Shown here one piece after another: positions 26,095-37,918 of a stretch of 64,000 nucleotides of DNA; the stretch's first letter is position 1; every line of letters begins with the position of its first letter. The notes under the pieces were generated by a model. The model was not told the origin of the DNA. It searched no databases and worked only from the letters and a program-made list of their open reading frames with translations. The translations under genes were made by a program, and so were the position numbers. This DNA is from Streptomyces mirabilis (GTDB lineage Bacteria > Actinomycetota > Actinomycetes > Streptomycetales > Streptomycetaceae). The DNA is taken from NCBI RefSeq assembly GCF_039503195.1, contig NZ_JBCJKP010000001.1, positions 1,798,001-1,862,000 on the forward strand, written 5' to 3'.

Positions 26095-26961
26095 ATGGCC
26101 GGGACGGACGATGGCGCCGTCGCCACCGGGGACGACGACGCGCTGTATGTGCTGACAGCGGTGCTGTTGACGCCCGCGAAGTTCCCCAGCGTGCTGGGGG
26201 ACGACTACCCGGAGGCCTGCGCGGCACTCGACCTGGCACCCCTGGCCGACGGGTACGGTCTCGTGCTCGGCCAGGACGGCGAGGGTGCACGGTGGACGGT
26301 CGTCATCGACGACGTCTCGCTGGTCGCCGTCGCCATCGCGTCCTGGGACTGCGGGATGGAGCACGAGCTGTCGCCCGACGAGCGCACGGTCGTCTCCGCA
26401 CTGCCCGGCTGGCCCCTGGACGTCGCCGTCGCGGCTCCCGGGGTGCCGGCCCCGCACGACCCCGCGCCCGAGCTCACGGATCGGCCTGCGCTCACCCCAC
26501 CGAACACCGCAATCTGGGGACCGGCCCAACGACGCCTCGGAGCCGACGAGATCGCCCTCCAGTGGGCGATCTGGCGGGAACAGATCGACGACGGGGACTT
26601 CGTCACGCCGGAGGGCACCGCCCAGCCCGAGAACGCCCGCCAGGACGAGACCGAGAGCACCGACGGCCCCGGCGACAGCGGCAGCGGCGAAACCCGCAGC
26701 GGTATTCGCCGGGTGCTGGCGGAGGCTCGCTCCTACGTGGACACCCCGCCGCCCCTGGGCCGCGTCCGCTCGTCCTTCGCCACCGGCGACGCCCGGACCC
26801 TGCGTGCGGACGGCCCCGGCTGGTCCATGGTCGCCCGGACCGACGACATCGCCTTCGTCCTCCTCGACGAGGAGCCCGGAGAGGTCCTGCCCGTCGGCCG
26901 GGGCCCGGAACTGCCCGGTCTCCTGGAGGCCCTCGACAAGATGGCCGTACGCCCCAGTTGA
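26095..26961 (+). CDS. Streptomyces protein of unknown function
   Basis: 288 residues, ATG at 26095 with GGGAGG 5 nt upstream. The N-terminal half (ALYVLTAVLLTPAKFPSVLG, YGLVLGQDGEGARWTVVIDD) looks like a compact beta-rich domain. A Pro/Gln/Asp-rich linker (about 130-195) follows, and a C-terminal domain reads GPGWSMVARTDDIAFVLLDEEPGEVLPV. No membrane segments, no catalytic motif I can name. Base composition and codon use match its neighbours, so it is probably a genuine chromosomal gene. A strong hairpin follows. Confidence 0.75.
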   Translation: MAGTDDGAVATGDDDALYVLTAVLLTPAKFPSVLGDDYPEACAALDLAPLADGYGLVLGQDGEGARWTVVIDDVSLVAVAIASWDCGMEHELSPDERTVVSALPGWPLDVAVAAPGVPAPHDPAPELTDRPALTPPNTAIWGPAQRRLGADEIALQWAIWREQIDDGDFVTPEGTAQPENARQDETESTDGPGDSGSGETRSGIRRVLAEARSYVDTPPPLGRVRSSFATGDARTLRADGPGWSMVARTDDIAFVLLDEEPGEVLPVGRGPELPGLLEALDKMAVRPS

Positions 26962-27012
26962 GCGGTCCCGCAGTGGGTCGCTCCTCACCCCGGACGAAGC
27001 GGGGTACGCGCA

Positions 27013-27049
27013 CGCTCGCGGACCCTGCCGGAGGCACGGTCCGCGAGCG
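27013..27049. terminator. Bidirectional hairpin terminator
   Basis: CGCTCGCGGACC (27013-27024) and GGTCCGCGAGCG (27038-27049) form a perfect 12-bp stem with a 13-nt loop between convergent genes. Confidence 0.85.
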
Positions 27050-27100
27050 GCGACCGAGCCGCCTCCCGCATGCCGGGAGACGCACACGATCGTCAGCGCC

Positions 27101-27283
27101 TCAGCGGCCGAGTTCCTTGCGGGTGATGCGGCGCAGCCTGCGCCGCTGCGAGGGGTCCAGCGTCAGGTACGCGGCCGCCGGAACTCCCACCACGATCAGG
27201 AAGGACACCCACCAGGGCAACCAGATCAGCAGGATGAGGCCTACCGCCACACCACCTGCGGCGATCTTCGCGTTCTTCGACAT
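27101..27283 (-). CDS. Small two-helix membrane protein
   Basis: 60 residues. MSKNAKIAAGG precedes two hydrophobic stretches (VAVGLILLIWLPWWVSFLIVVG, broken by a turn, and VPAAAYLTL) and a strongly basic tail SQRRRLRRITRKELGR, placing the C-terminus in the cytoplasm. GGAGG lies 6 nt before the ATG, so the gene is credible despite its size. The function is unknown. Confidence 0.8.
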   Translation of the reverse strand: MSKNAKIAAGGVAVGLILLIWLPWWVSFLIVVGVPAAAYLTLDPSQRRRLRRITRKELGR

Positions 27284-27412
27284 GTGTCGCCTCCTTCGCG
27301 GCTGCTGCCGCTCTCTGTCCTGAGAACGGGTCCACGCCTCTCACGGTTCCAGTGTGCGACCCTGAGACATCCCTGAGGCGCTCCCCTGACTCACCCCTGA
27401 GACCCTCCGCGC

Positions 27413-28494
27413 TCACTCACCCTCTGAGACCTTCCGCGGCTCCTCGGCCCTGAGGGGTTCGCCGACCTCGTGCATGTGACGCAGTGCCTGCCGGTAGGAG
27501 TCGACGAGCCCGGTTTCCGCATAGGGCATACCCAATTCCCGACAGTGTGCGCGCACCAGCGGCTGGGCGAGCCTCAGATGGGGGCGGGGCATGCTGGGGA
27601 ACAAGTGGTGCTCGATCTGGTAGTTGAGACCACCGAGGAACCAGTCGGTCAGGGCGGCACCGCGGACATTGCGGGAGGTGAGCACCTGGCGGCGCAGGTG
27701 GCCCCAGCGCTCGCCGTCCGGGTCGGGCATTTCCATGCCCTTGTGGTTGGGCGCGAAGGCCATGCCCAGGTGCAGGCCGAACAGTGCCTGGTGCAGCGCG
27801 GCGAAGGCCAGGGCCTTGCCGAGGGACATGGAGGTGAGCAGCAAGGTCGCGTATGCCACGACGTGGGTCACCAGCAGCAGTGCCTCCACCACCCGCTCAC
27901 GCGGGGCTGCCGGCGCAGGTCCTGGAAGCCGTGGACCTTCAGGGCGACGCCTTCCAGGAGAGTGAGCGGGAAGAAGAGCCAGGCCTGGTTGCGGGTGAGC
28001 CAGCGCCGGAAGCCCACCCGGCCCTCGGCCTGCTCACCGGTGAAGACCAGGACGTCGGCGACGACGTCGGGATCCTTGTCGATGTGGTTCGGGTTGGCGT
28101 GGTGGCGGTTGTGCTTGTGGTTCCACCAGGAATAGCTCAGTCCGAGGAGCAGGTTGCCGTGGACCAGACCGATCGCACGGCCTACCGACTTGTTGCCGGT
28201 GATCTGCGCATGGCCCGCGTCGTGGCCTATGAAGGCCGTGCGGGCCGAGAACACGGCGAGCAGTGGGGCGAGGGCAAGCGCCCACCAGGAGTTGCCGATC
28301 AGGGCGACACCCGTCACGACCGCGGCCAGGGCCAGCGCGTTCACGGTGATCGCGCGTGCGTACCAGCCGTGGCGCCGGTCCAGGAGACCCCGGGCCCTGA
28401 CGGTGCGCAGGAGGGGCGCGAAGTCGCTTCCGGGGTTCTGCCCGACACCCACCCCTGGAAGGTCTTCCACGACGGCTGTGGCGGTCTGGGACAT
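27413..28494 (-). pseudogene. Fatty acid desaturase, interrupted by a frameshift
   Basis: A membrane desaturase (acyl-lipid or acyl-CoA type) whose three histidine boxes are all present but in two frames: HDAGH and HNRHH in the first part (start ATG 28494, GGAGA upstream) and QIEHH in the second. The frame changes near 27895-27900, where QPR is followed by VSGWWRHCCW and a stop, while ERVVEALLLVTHVVAY continues in another frame. Together they would make about 360 residues, the usual length. The change is equivalent to one missing base. It is either a recent inactivation or a sequencing error; nothing else is degraded, which favours recent or artefactual. Confidence 0.85.
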
Positions 28495-28741
28495 GGCGGG
28501 TCTCCGGTTTCTCAGGCAAGGGGCTGACCTGATGAAACGTACGAACCAGTGCCCCTCGGCGACCATGACGCCACCACCCGCGTCCGTACTGAGGCCTTCC
28601 CCGTCCGTCGAGGGGGGTTACGTACACCCCCGGCCCGGGGAGAGCCACCTCACGGTCCGGGCGCCCCCGCCCGGTGTACGCGGTGCTGTACCCTCGGCGA
28701 CTCCGACCCCAGTAGTCAAATTTGAGGAATGCGCCATCGCT

Positions 28742-31594
28742 GTGCAGAGAATTCCTGCGGCGACGCCCGCCGAGATCTCCGAACTGGCCTCATGCTGTGC
28801 CGTGTTCATGCCCTCCGATCCGTCCCGTACCGGAAGCGTCGCCTTCTGGCGGCCCGACGGCGACGTCCCACCCACGGTGACGTCCGGCGCCTTCGACGAC
28901 CTGACCGTCGCGTTGCCCGGAGACGACGGTGTCGAGCTCATGACCGTGCCCGCCGTCCTGCTCCCGGTGCGCGCCGCGCTGCCGGTCCTCACGCGCGCGC
29001 GTGCCGCCGCGCACGCACACCGAACAACCAAGTTCTGGGGCGCAAGCACCGTGCTCGCCCTCCAACTCGCCGCACGAGGACTGCTGCTGCCGGGCCTTAC
29101 GGCGAGCGACCACGACGCGTGGCGTGCCGGTCCGCTGCGGGCCGACGACCTGGAGCGCGTACGCGAACTCGCCGCGGCGATGCCGCCCGACGCGCACGCC
29201 GTACCGGTGGACGGCCGTGAGCCGGTGCGGCTGCCCGACCCCGAGCCGTTGCTGCGAGCCTTCCTCGACGCGGTCGCCGACGCGCTGCCCCGCTCCCCCG
29301 CCGCGTCGCCGGCCGCGGGAGGTGCGGCCTTCGCGGCGCCGGAGCCGCAGTATGTGCCGGAGCAACGCGCCTGGGCCGCCGACGTGGCCGCGGGGCACGA
29401 CGCGGGCGTACGCGTCTCGCTGCGCGTCGAGGTCCCTGGGCTGGCGTCGGTCGGGGCGGACGAGACGCGGCTCCCGTTCCGCGGGGTGCTGCAGGTGCAC
29501 AGCGTGAACGACCCGGGCCTTGTCGCGGACGCCTCCGCCGTCTGGGCCGGATCGGCGGCCTTCGGCCCGCGCGCGCGGATGGACGTCCTGCTCGCCCTGC
29601 GCCGTGCGGCCCGCGCCTGGCCCCCGCTCACCCCGTTGCTCTCGGCGACGGTGCCGGACGCCGTCGAACTCGCCGACGAGGAGGTCACCGAACTCCTCGG
29701 CGAGGGCGCCCGCATGCTGGGGTCTGCCGGCGTCGACGTGCACTGGCCCAAGGAGTTGGCGCGCAAGCTGACCGCGCGCGCCGTCATCGGGCCGCCGGAC
29801 GACGAGCGGAGTCCGGACAAGGTCGCGTCGGCCGCGCCCTCCTTCCTGTCCGCGGACGCGCTGCTTGCCTTCAACTGGTGGTTCGCGCTGGGCGATCAGC
29901 GACTCACACGACAGGAGCTGGATCACCTCGCGGAGGCGAACCGCCCCATGGTGCGGCTGCGCGACCAGTGGGTCCTCGTCGACCCGCAGGAGGTGCGCCG
30001 CGCCCGGGCGCAACAGGACCGCAAGGTCACGCCCGTCGAGGCACTGAGCGCCGCTCTGACGGGCTCCACGGAGGTCGACGGCCGCAGGGTCGACGTACGG
30101 CCCACGGGGTGGCTGGCTACGCTGCGGGAGCGGCTCTCGGACCCGGAGGGACAGGAGCCGGTCGGGCAGCCCGCCGCCCTCACCGCGACGCTGCGGGACT
30201 ACCAGGTGCGGGGCCTCAACTGGCTCGCCCGAATGACCTCCCTGGGACTGGGTGGCTGTCTGGCCGACGACATGGGCCTGGGCAAGACGATCACGCTGAT
30301 CGCCCTGCATCTGCACCGGCAGACCGACACGTCGGCGGCGGGCCCCACCCTCGTGGTCTGTCCGGCCTCCCTGATGGGCAACTGGCAGCGCGAGGTCGAG
30401 AAGTTCGCGCCCGGCACGCCGGTGCGCCGTTTCCACGGCTCGCGGCGCGGTCTGGAAGGCCTGGTGGACGGGGAGTGCGTGCTCACCACATACGGCACGA
30501 TGCGGCTCGACGCGCCGCGACTGGCCGCGGTGCCGTGGGGCATGGTCGTCGCGGACGAGGCGCAGCACGTGAAGAACCCCTACTCGGCGACGGCGCGGGC
30601 GTTGCGCACCGTCGGCGCACGCGCGCGCGTGGCGCTCACCGGCACGCCGGTGGAGAACAACCTCTCGGAACTGTGGGCGATCCTCGACTGGACGACGCCG
30701 GGCCTGCTCGGGAGTCTCGGCTCCTTCCGGACGCGTTACGCGCAGGCCGTCGAAGGCGCTCAGGATCCGGCGGCGGCCGAGCGGCTCACCCGGTTGGTCC
30801 GGCCGTTCCTGCTGCGGCGGCGCAAGTCGGACCCCGGTATCGCCCCCGAGCTGCCGCCGAAGACCGAGACCGATCGTGCCGTCTCGCTCACCAAGGAGCA
30901 GGCGGGTCTGTACGAGGCGGTGGTGCGTGAGACTCTCGCGGAGATCTCGGGCGCGGACAGCATGGCGCGACGCGGTCTGATCGTGAAGCTGCTCACCGGG
31001 CTGAAGCAGATCTGCAACCATCCGGCGCAGTTCCTCAAGGAGGACCGGCCGAAGATCCCGGGCAGGTCCGGGAAGCTGGAGCTGCTGGACGAGTTGCTCG
31101 ACACCATCCTCTCCGAGGGAGCGAGCGTTCTGGTCTTCACGCAGTACGTGCGGATGGCGCGCCTCATCGAGCGCCATCTCGCGGTGCGCGGAGTCGCGAC
31201 GCAGTTCCTGCACGGCGGGACGCCCGTCCATGAGCGCGAGGCGATGGTGGAGCGCTTCCAGGAGGGCGAAATCCCTGTCTTCTTGTTGTCGTTGAAGGCC
31301 GCGGGCACGGGCCTGAACCTGACGCGGGCCGAGCACGTCGTGCACTACGACCGCTGGTGGAACCCGGCCGTGGAGGCGCAGGCCACGGACCGCGCGTACC
31401 GCATCGGCCAGACCCGGCCCGTGCAGGTGCAGCGACTGATCGCCGAGGGGACCATCGAGGACCGCATCGCCGAAATGCTGCGGCGCAAGCAGCAGGTGGC
31501 CGACGCGGTCCTCGGCGCCGGAGAGGCGGCGCTCACGGAGCTGACCGACGCCGAACTGGCCGACCTGGTGGAGCTGCGAGGGGACGCACGATGA
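28742..31594 (+). CDS. SNF2-family DEAD/DEAH helicase-like ATPase
   Basis: About 950 residues if translation starts at the GTG at 28742; the Shine-Dalgarno-like GAGGA is 12-13 nt away, so the exact start is uncertain. An actinobacterial N-terminal region (about 1-470) precedes the SNF2 core: [15 protein letters not shown] (motif I, near 508), DEAQHVKN (motif II, near 604), [14 protein letters not shown] (motif III), and the C-terminal helicase lobe with [23 protein letters not shown] and [15 protein letters not shown] (motif VI). These are DNA translocases that remodel protein-DNA complexes. It overlaps the SWIM protein gene by ATGA at 31591, so the two are one translational unit. Confidence 0.92.
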   Translation: MQRIPAATPAEISELASCCAVFMPSDPSRTGSVAFWRPDGDVPPTVTSGAFDDLTVALPGDDGVELMTVPAVLLPVRAALPVLTRARAAAHAHRTTKFWGASTVLALQLAARGLLLPGLTASDHDAWRAGPLRADDLERVRELAAAMPPDAHAVPVDGREPVRLPDPEPLLRAFLDAVADALPRSPAASPAAGGAAFAAPEPQYVPEQRAWAADVAAGHDAGVRVSLRVEVPGLASVGADETRLPFRGVLQVHSVNDPGLVADASAVWAGSAAFGPRARMDVLLALRRAARAWPPLTPLLSATVPDAVELADEEVTELLGEGARMLGSAGVDVHWPKELARKLTARAVIGPPDDERSPDKVASAAPSFLSADALLAFNWWFALGDQRLTRQELDHLAEANRPMVRLRDQWVLVDPQEVRRARAQQDRKVTPVEALSAALTGSTEVDGRRVDVRPTGWLATLRERLSDPEGQEPVGQPAALTATLRDYQVRGLNWLARMTSLGLGGCLADDMGLGKTITLIALHLHRQTDTSAAGPTLVVCPASLMGNWQREVEKFAPGTPVRRFHGSRRGLEGLVDGECVLTTYGTMRLDAPRLAAVPWGMVVADEAQHVKNPYSATARALRTVGARARVALTGTPVENNLSELWAILDWTTPGLLGSLGSFRTRYAQAVEGAQDPAAAERLTRLVRPFLLRRRKSDPGIAPELPPKTETDRAVSLTKEQAGLYEAVVRETLAEISGADSMARRGLIVKLLTGLKQICNHPAQFLKEDRPKIPGRSGKLELLDELLDTILSEGASVLVFTQYVRMARLIERHLAVRGVATQFLHGGTPVHEREAMVERFQEGEIPVFLLSLKAAGTGLNLTRAEHVVHYDRWWNPAVEAQATDRAYRIGQTRPVQVQRLIAEGTIEDRIAEMLRRKQQVADAVLGAGEAALTELTDAELADLVELRGDAR

Positions 31595-32871
31595 CGGATG
31601 GGAACGAGGAGCGTACGTTCGTGGCGCTGCCGCCCGCACAGGGGCAGGGCTTCGCGCAGACGTGGTGGGGCCGGGCCTGGCTGAAGGCGTTGGAGGACGC
31701 GGCGCTGGACTCGGAGCCGGTGAAGACGGGGCGCAGACTCGCGCGTACGGGGGCGGTGGGCGCCGTGTCGGTACGGCCGGGGCGCGTCACCGCCGTCGTC
31801 CGGGACCGGGACGGCACCGCACACCGCTCGGACGTGCTGCTTCAGGAACTGACCGAGGAGCAGTGGGACCGTTTCCTGGACATGGCGGTCGAACGGGCCG
31901 GGCATGTCGCGGCGCTGCTCGACCGCGAGATGCCCCCGCATCTGGTGGAGGACGCGGCGGCGTCGGGAGTCGAGCTGCTTCCGGGTTTGGGTGACTTGGA
32001 GGCCGAGTGCGACTGCGGGGCCTGGGACCACTGCGGGCACACCGCGGCGCTCTGCTATCAGATGGCGCGGCTGCTCGACCAGGATCCGTTCGCCCTGCTG
32101 CTGATGCGCGGCCGCGCCGAACACACGTTGCTGGACGAGCTTCAGTCGCGCGGCAGCGCGACCGCGAAGAATCGGCCGGACACCCCGGGACCCGCTCAGC
32201 AGGGCGTGGACGCCGGCGAGGCGTACGCGGCCGGGGACATCCTGCCGCCCCTGCCCGCGCCTCCGGTACTGCCCGAGGTGCCCGGCCGGCCGCCCTCCCT
32301 GGACACCGAGGCCGCGCCCGCACCCGGCGTCGACCCTGCCGCCCTGGAGTTCCTCGCCACCGCGACCGCGACCGAGGCGCACCGGCTGCTCGCCGAGGCA
32401 CTCGGATCGGCTCACGGGCAGGAAGCACCGGCCGAGTTGACGGTTGAGCAGGACGCGGTCCGGCTTGCGGCGCTGGCCCCCGAGGGTGCGATCGTCGAGC
32501 GGCTGGCCGACGGCTCGGGGCGCGACCGGCAGGAACTGGCGCTCGCCGTACGCGCCTGGCACCACGGAGGTGTCGTCGCGCTGGCCGTGCTGGAGGACGA
32601 GTGGGCCGTGGAGGCGGAGGCACTCACACGCGCGCGTGCCGCCCTGGAGGCGGCCTGGGACGAGGACGAGCGGCCGCGACTACGTGCCACCCGCAACCGC
32701 TGGACCGCCGTCGGCACACCTGCCCAGCTGCGCCTGGGGCGTGACGGTCGATGGTGGCCGTACCGCAAGGAGCGGGGCCGCTGGACGCCCGCGGGGCCGG
32801 CGGCAGGGGATCCGGCCACCGCCTTCGCGATGGCGCAGGGAGACCCGGGCGGCGACCCGATGAGTGGTTGA
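31591..32871 (+). CDS. SWIM zinc-finger domain protein
   Basis: 426 residues beginning [35 protein letters not shown]. The SWIM motif is [11 protein letters not shown] (CxC then CxH, near residue 135), a zinc-binding element often found with SNF2 ATPases. A Pro-rich spacer is followed by a C-terminal part containing [28 protein letters not shown]. It is co-translated with the upstream ATPase through a 4-base overlap, which strongly suggests one complex acting on DNA or chromatin-like structures. The precise role is not established. Confidence 0.9.
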   Translation: MTDGNEERTFVALPPAQGQGFAQTWWGRAWLKALEDAALDSEPVKTGRRLARTGAVGAVSVRPGRVTAVVRDRDGTAHRSDVLLQELTEEQWDRFLDMAVERAGHVAALLDREMPPHLVEDAAASGVELLPGLGDLEAECDCGAWDHCGHTAALCYQMARLLDQDPFALLLMRGRAEHTLLDELQSRGSATAKNRPDTPGPAQQGVDAGEAYAAGDILPPLPAPPVLPEVPGRPPSLDTEAAPAPGVDPAALEFLATATATEAHRLLAEALGSAHGQEAPAELTVEQDAVRLAALAPEGAIVERLADGSGRDRQELALAVRAWHHGGVVALAVLEDEWAVEAEALTRARAALEAAWDEDERPRLRATRNRWTAVGTPAQLRLGRDGRWWPYRKERGRWTPAGPAAGDPATAFAMAQGDPGGDPMSG

Positions 32872-32959
32872 CGCCCCACGTTCACCTCGAAGTCGTACGA
32901 CGTTCCGCGCGGCGGCCAACTCTGGCCGCTGTCAACGTACTTGTGCCTCAGGAGGCCCG

Positions 32960-34303
32960 ATGTCCCCGTATGCCGTCGGCCGGCGCCACATCCACCGAAC
33001 CGTCGCCGCGGGTGTACCGCTCGCGATGCTGGCCGCCCTCGTGGCGGTCGGCACCGCGAACGCTCAGGGCTACCCGTCGCAGCCGAGGGTCACGCGCACC
33101 GCGACCCTCGGCGACATCCCTCTGGGCACGTTCAGCAACACGCTGCTGCCCGGCACGGTGGGCGACGACCGGGGCGTGGACCTAGGCGGGATCGGCAGCG
33201 ACATCTACCCGGCCGGGCGCCGGGGCGAGTTCTGGACGGTCACCGACCGCGGCCCCAATGGGCAGATCAAGGTCGACGGCAAGAAGCGTCGCACGTTCCC
33301 GGTGCCCGGCTTCGACCCGGCGATCGTGAAGATCAGGGTGTCCGGCGACGCCGTGAAGGTGCTGGACGCGCTCCCGATCACCACGTCCTCCGGGAAGCCC
33401 GTCACCGGGTTGTCCAACCAGGCGGGGCGCGACGAGGCGCCGTACTCCTATGACGCGCAGACCCCCCTCACGTACAACCCGAACGGCGTCGACACCGAAG
33501 GCATCGTCCGTTCCGCGGACGGCAGTTTCTGGCTCGTCGACGAGTACGGTCCCTCGTTGATCCATGTCTCCGCGCGCGGGAGGGTCCTCACGCGCTACGT
33601 GCCCAAGGGACTGAGCCTGACCGGCACCGACTACCCGGTGGTCGAGGCGCTGCCGGCCGTCCTGCTGCACCGGAAGAACAATCGCGGCTTCGAAGGGCTC
33701 GCCCAGCTTCCCGGCGGCGACCTGATGATGGCCGTGCAGAGCCCGCTCTCCCTGCCGGACGGCGACGCGGGGGACGCCTCGCGCACGACGCGGCTGCTGC
33801 GCTTCTCCCCGAAGAAGCGGGCCGTCACCGCCGAGTACGCCTACCGCTTCGACCCGGTGAACGTGGTCGACCCCAGCGAGGACGACACCTCGGAGCTGAA
33901 GATCTCCTCCGTCGTGGCCATCGGCCGTGATCGGCTGCTGGTGGAGGAACGCACGGACAAGGCGGCACGGTTGCAGGTGGTGGAACTCACGCGCCGCGCG
34001 AACATCCTCGGTGGTCCCTGGGACAGCGACACGACGTCCCCCTCTCTGGAACAGCTCGACGATCCGGCCGCCGCCGGCGTCCCGGTGCTCGCCAAGCGTC
34101 TGGTCGTGGACCTGGGAACGGTCGCGGGGGTACCCGGAAAGATCGAGGGCGTCGCGCGCGTGGACCACGACACACTCGCGCTGATCAACGACAACGACTT
34201 CGGGATGACCGACGGGGCGGGCGCGTTCGACCCGCAGGGCCGCCTGGTGGACAGCGGTATCGAGACGACGGTCACCTACGTACGACTGCCGCACGGGATC
34301 TGA
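32960..34303 (+). CDS. Secreted esterase-like phytase-domain protein
   Basis: 447 residues from the ATG at 32960 with CAGGAGG upstream. A Sec signal peptide is visible (VPLAMLAALVAVGTANAQG). The mature part matches the phytase-like esterase domain (PF13449 type): GSDIYPAGRRGEFWTVTDRGPNG, DTEGIVRSADGSFWLVDEYGPSLIHV, NNRGFEGLAQLPGGDLMM and KIEGVARVDHDTLALINDNDFG are the blades of a beta-propeller. Extracellular phosphoester hydrolysis is plausible, but the substrate is unproven. Confidence 0.88.
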   Translation: MSPYAVGRRHIHRTVAAGVPLAMLAALVAVGTANAQGYPSQPRVTRTATLGDIPLGTFSNTLLPGTVGDDRGVDLGGIGSDIYPAGRRGEFWTVTDRGPNGQIKVDGKKRRTFPVPGFDPAIVKIRVSGDAVKVLDALPITTSSGKPVTGLSNQAGRDEAPYSYDAQTPLTYNPNGVDTEGIVRSADGSFWLVDEYGPSLIHVSARGRVLTRYVPKGLSLTGTDYPVVEALPAVLLHRKNNRGFEGLAQLPGGDLMMAVQSPLSLPDGDAGDASRTTRLLRFSPKKRAVTAEYAYRFDPVNVVDPSEDDTSELKISSVVAIGRDRLLVEERTDKAARLQVVELTRRANILGGPWDSDTTSPSLEQLDDPAAAGVPVLAKRLVVDLGTVAGVPGKIEGVARVDHDTLALINDNDFGMTDGAGAFDPQGRLVDSGIETTVTYVRLPHGI

Positions 34304-34325
34304 CCTCAGGATCCCTTTCGTCGGA

Positions 34326-34366
34326 CACGCGCGCGTGAGTCGCGAAACGGCGTCCACGCGCGCGTG
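34326..34366. terminator. Twin palindromes acting as probable terminator
   Basis: The 12-bp palindrome CACGCGCGCGTG occurs twice, at 34326-34337 and 34355-34366, between convergent genes. Each can fold on itself, and the two can also pair with each other around a 17-nt loop, giving a strong hairpin. Confidence 0.6.
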
Positions 34367-34403
34367 CCCATCACCTCAGTTGCTCACGGCAGCGCGCCGT
34401 TCC

Positions 34404-34907
34404 CTAGGTCGGGAGGAGCGACTGCAGGTCGCTCGGCAGGATGCTGCGCAGATCACTCGGCAGCTCCGAGGGCAAGGACGAGGGCAGTGACGAAGGCAGT
34501 GACGAAGGCAGCTCGCTGGGCAGCTCGGACGGAATGCTCAGCGACGGGGACGACGATCCCTGAGTGCCGCCACTCTCGGTGGACCCCTTCTTGTCGGGCG
34601 TGTCGCTGCCGCCGCGGACCATCAGCACCACGGCGACGACAGCCACAACGGCCACGAGCGCGGCGAGCGCGAGGAACAGCGGGGTGCGGCGCCGCCCCCC
34701 ACCAGGGCCACCCGGACCACCGGGAAATCCAGAGGGAGGCTCGGGACCGTCACCCCCCGGTGGGGGACCGAAACCCTCGAAAGGGGGACCTTGGTCTCCC
34801 GGAGGAGGCCCATAGCCTCCGGGCGGCGGCCCGAAGCCACCGTTTCCCGGAGGGGGAGTGTTTCCTGGCGGCCGGGGAGGCTGGGGCGGTAAGGGCGGGG
34901 TGGCCAT
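34404..34907 (-). CDS. Proline/glycine-rich single-pass membrane protein with SxLP repeats
   Basis: 167 residues from the ATG at 34907. The first 75 residues are a disordered cytoplasmic Pro/Gly-rich segment (PPPGGYGPPPGDQGPP). Then come GGGRRRTP, one membrane helix (LFLALAALVAVVAVVAVVLMV), and an external Ser-rich stretch ending in a four-residue repeat (SELP, SSLP, SDLP types, about nine copies). The layout resembles many Streptomyces membrane proteins with a Pro-rich N-terminus. The function is unknown. The 12-bp periodic coding repeat at 34410-34525 is prone to length change. Confidence 0.75.
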   Translation of the reverse strand: MATPPLPPQPPRPPGNTPPPGNGGFGPPPGGYGPPPGDQGPPFEGFGPPPGGDGPEPPSGFPGGPGGPGGGRRRTPLFLALAALVAVVAVVAVVLMVRGGSDTPDKKGSTESGGTQGSSSPSLSIPSELPSELPSSLPSSLPSSLPSELPSDLRSILPSDLQSLLPT

Positions 34908-35073
34908 ACCGTCAAGACTCGCCTCGAACCGGTCATCGGGCGACCCCTGTGCCGAAGTTGATACGGACTCATGCCGTGGATCGCATGATTCCGGAGCATT
35001 CCCCGCCGGGTCCGCGCAGCGAGATGTGAGGCCCGGCCCGCCAGGAGACGGGCCAGACCTCACCGGGGCACGA

Positions 35074-36403
<1,330 letters not shown>

Positions 36404-37849
36404 ATGTCAGCAGCCGAGGGTCCGCTCGTCGTCGGGGTGGACACATCCACCCAGTCCACCAAGGCCCTGGTCGTCGACGCCTCGACCGGACAGGTGGTGG
36501 CGAGCGGGCAGGCGCCGCACACCGTCTCCACCGGGGCGGCCCGCGAGAGCGACCCGCGGCAGTGGTGGGACGCGCTCCGCGAGGCGCTGCACCAGTGCGG
36601 CGAGGCGGCCCACGAGGCCGCCGCGGTGTCGATCGGCGGCCAGCAGCACGGGCTCGTCACCCTCGACGCCCACGGCGATCCCGTACGCCCGGCCCTGCTG
36701 TGGAACGACGTGCGCTCGGCGCCACAGGCCCGTCGGCTGGTCGAGGAGCTGGGCGGGCCGAAGGCCTGGGCCGAACGCACCGGCAGCGTGCCCGGCCCCT
36801 CCTTCACGGTCACGAAGTGGGCCTGGCTGGCCGAGCACGAACCCGACGCCGTCCGAGCGACCGCGGCCGTACGGCTGCCCCACGACTACCTCACCGAACG
36901 CCTCACGGGAGAGGGCACGACCGACCGCGGCGATGCCTCCGGTACCGGCTGGTGGGCGTCCGGTACGGAGAGGTACGACGAAGAAGTCCTCGCGCACGTC
37001 GGACTCGACCCGGCGCTGCTCCCCCGTATCGCCCGGCCCGGCGAAGTGGCCGGAACCGTGCACGCCCGCGATGAGCTGCCCTTCTCCAAGGGCACGCTGG
37101 TCGCCGCGGGCACCGGCGACAACGCCGCCGCCGCGCTCGGCCTCGGACTGCGCCCCGGCACCGCCGTACTGAGCCTCGGCACCTCCGGCACGGTGTACGC
37201 CGTCTCGACACGGCGCCCCGCCGACCCGACCGGCACCGTCGCGGGCTTCGCCGACGCACGCGGCGACTGGCTTCCGCTGGCCTGCACCTTGAACTGCACG
37301 CTCGCCGTCGATCGAGTAGCCGCGCTGCTGGGTCTCGACCGCGAGGCGGTCGAACCGGGCGCCGGCGTGACGCTGCTCCCCTACCTGGACGGCGAGCGCA
37401 CCCCGAACCTGCCCCATGCCTCGGGGCTGCTGCACGGCCTCAGGCACGACACGACGGGCGGGCAGCTGCTGCAGGCGGCGTACGACGGCGCGGTCCACTC
37501 GCTCCTCGGCGCCCTCGACCTGGTGCTCGACCCGGACGCGGACCGCTCCGCGCCGCTGCTGCTCATCGGCGGGGGCGCCCGGGGAACGGCCTGGCAGGAG
37601 ACCGTACGCCGGCTGTCGGGACGTCCGGTTCAGGTGCCCGAGGCCAAGGAACTGGTCGCGCTGGGCGCCGCCGCGCAGGCCGCGGGCCTGCTGACCGGCG
37701 AGGACCCGGCCGCGGTGGCCCGCCGCTGGGGAACGGCCCACGGGCCGGTGCTCGACGCCGTGGACCGGGACGAGGAGACGCTCGCCAGGATCGCCGGGGT
37801 ACTCTCCGACGCGGCCCCGCTCCTGGAACGGGAACCGAACAAGGACTGA
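36404..37849 (+). CDS. xylB: Xylulokinase (FGGY family)
   Basis: 481 residues, ATG at 36404 with GAGGGAGAG upstream. The FGGY carbohydrate kinase pattern is clear: VVGVDTSTQSTKALVVD (phosphate 1), VSIGGQQHGLVTLD, LWNDVRSAPQARRL, the ATP-binding GTGDNAAAALGLGL and LSLGTSGTVYAVS, and LLIGGGARGTAWQE near the end. It phosphorylates D-xylulose to xylulose-5-phosphate for the pentose phosphate pathway. With xylA and the ROK regulator it completes a xylose catabolic module; no dedicated xylose transporter is nearby. Confidence 0.95.
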   Translation: MSAAEGPLVVGVDTSTQSTKALVVDASTGQVVASGQAPHTVSTGAARESDPRQWWDALREALHQCGEAAHEAAAVSIGGQQHGLVTLDAHGDPVRPALLWNDVRSAPQARRLVEELGGPKAWAERTGSVPGPSFTVTKWAWLAEHEPDAVRATAAVRLPHDYLTERLTGEGTTDRGDASGTGWWASGTERYDEEVLAHVGLDPALLPRIARPGEVAGTVHARDELPFSKGTLVAAGTGDNAAAALGLGLRPGTAVLSLGTSGTVYAVSTRRPADPTGTVAGFADARGDWLPLACTLNCTLAVDRVAALLGLDREAVEPGAGVTLLPYLDGERTPNLPHASGLLHGLRHDTTGGQLLQAAYDGAVHSLLGALDLVLDPDADRSAPLLLIGGGARGTAWQETVRRLSGRPVQVPEAKELVALGAAAQAAGLLTGEDPAAVARRWGTAHGPVLDAVDRDEETLARIAGVLSDAAPLLEREPNKD

Positions 37850-37918
37850 GCAAACACTGAGCGAGCGCGGACGAGGACAGCCCCCAGTGGGACCGGCCGG
37901 ACGAGGACTGACGGAGGC

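Noticed and set aside
34410..34525. The 12-bp periodic pattern as a non-coding repeat
   Set aside because: It is simply the coding sequence of the SxLP repeat tail of the membrane protein at 34404.
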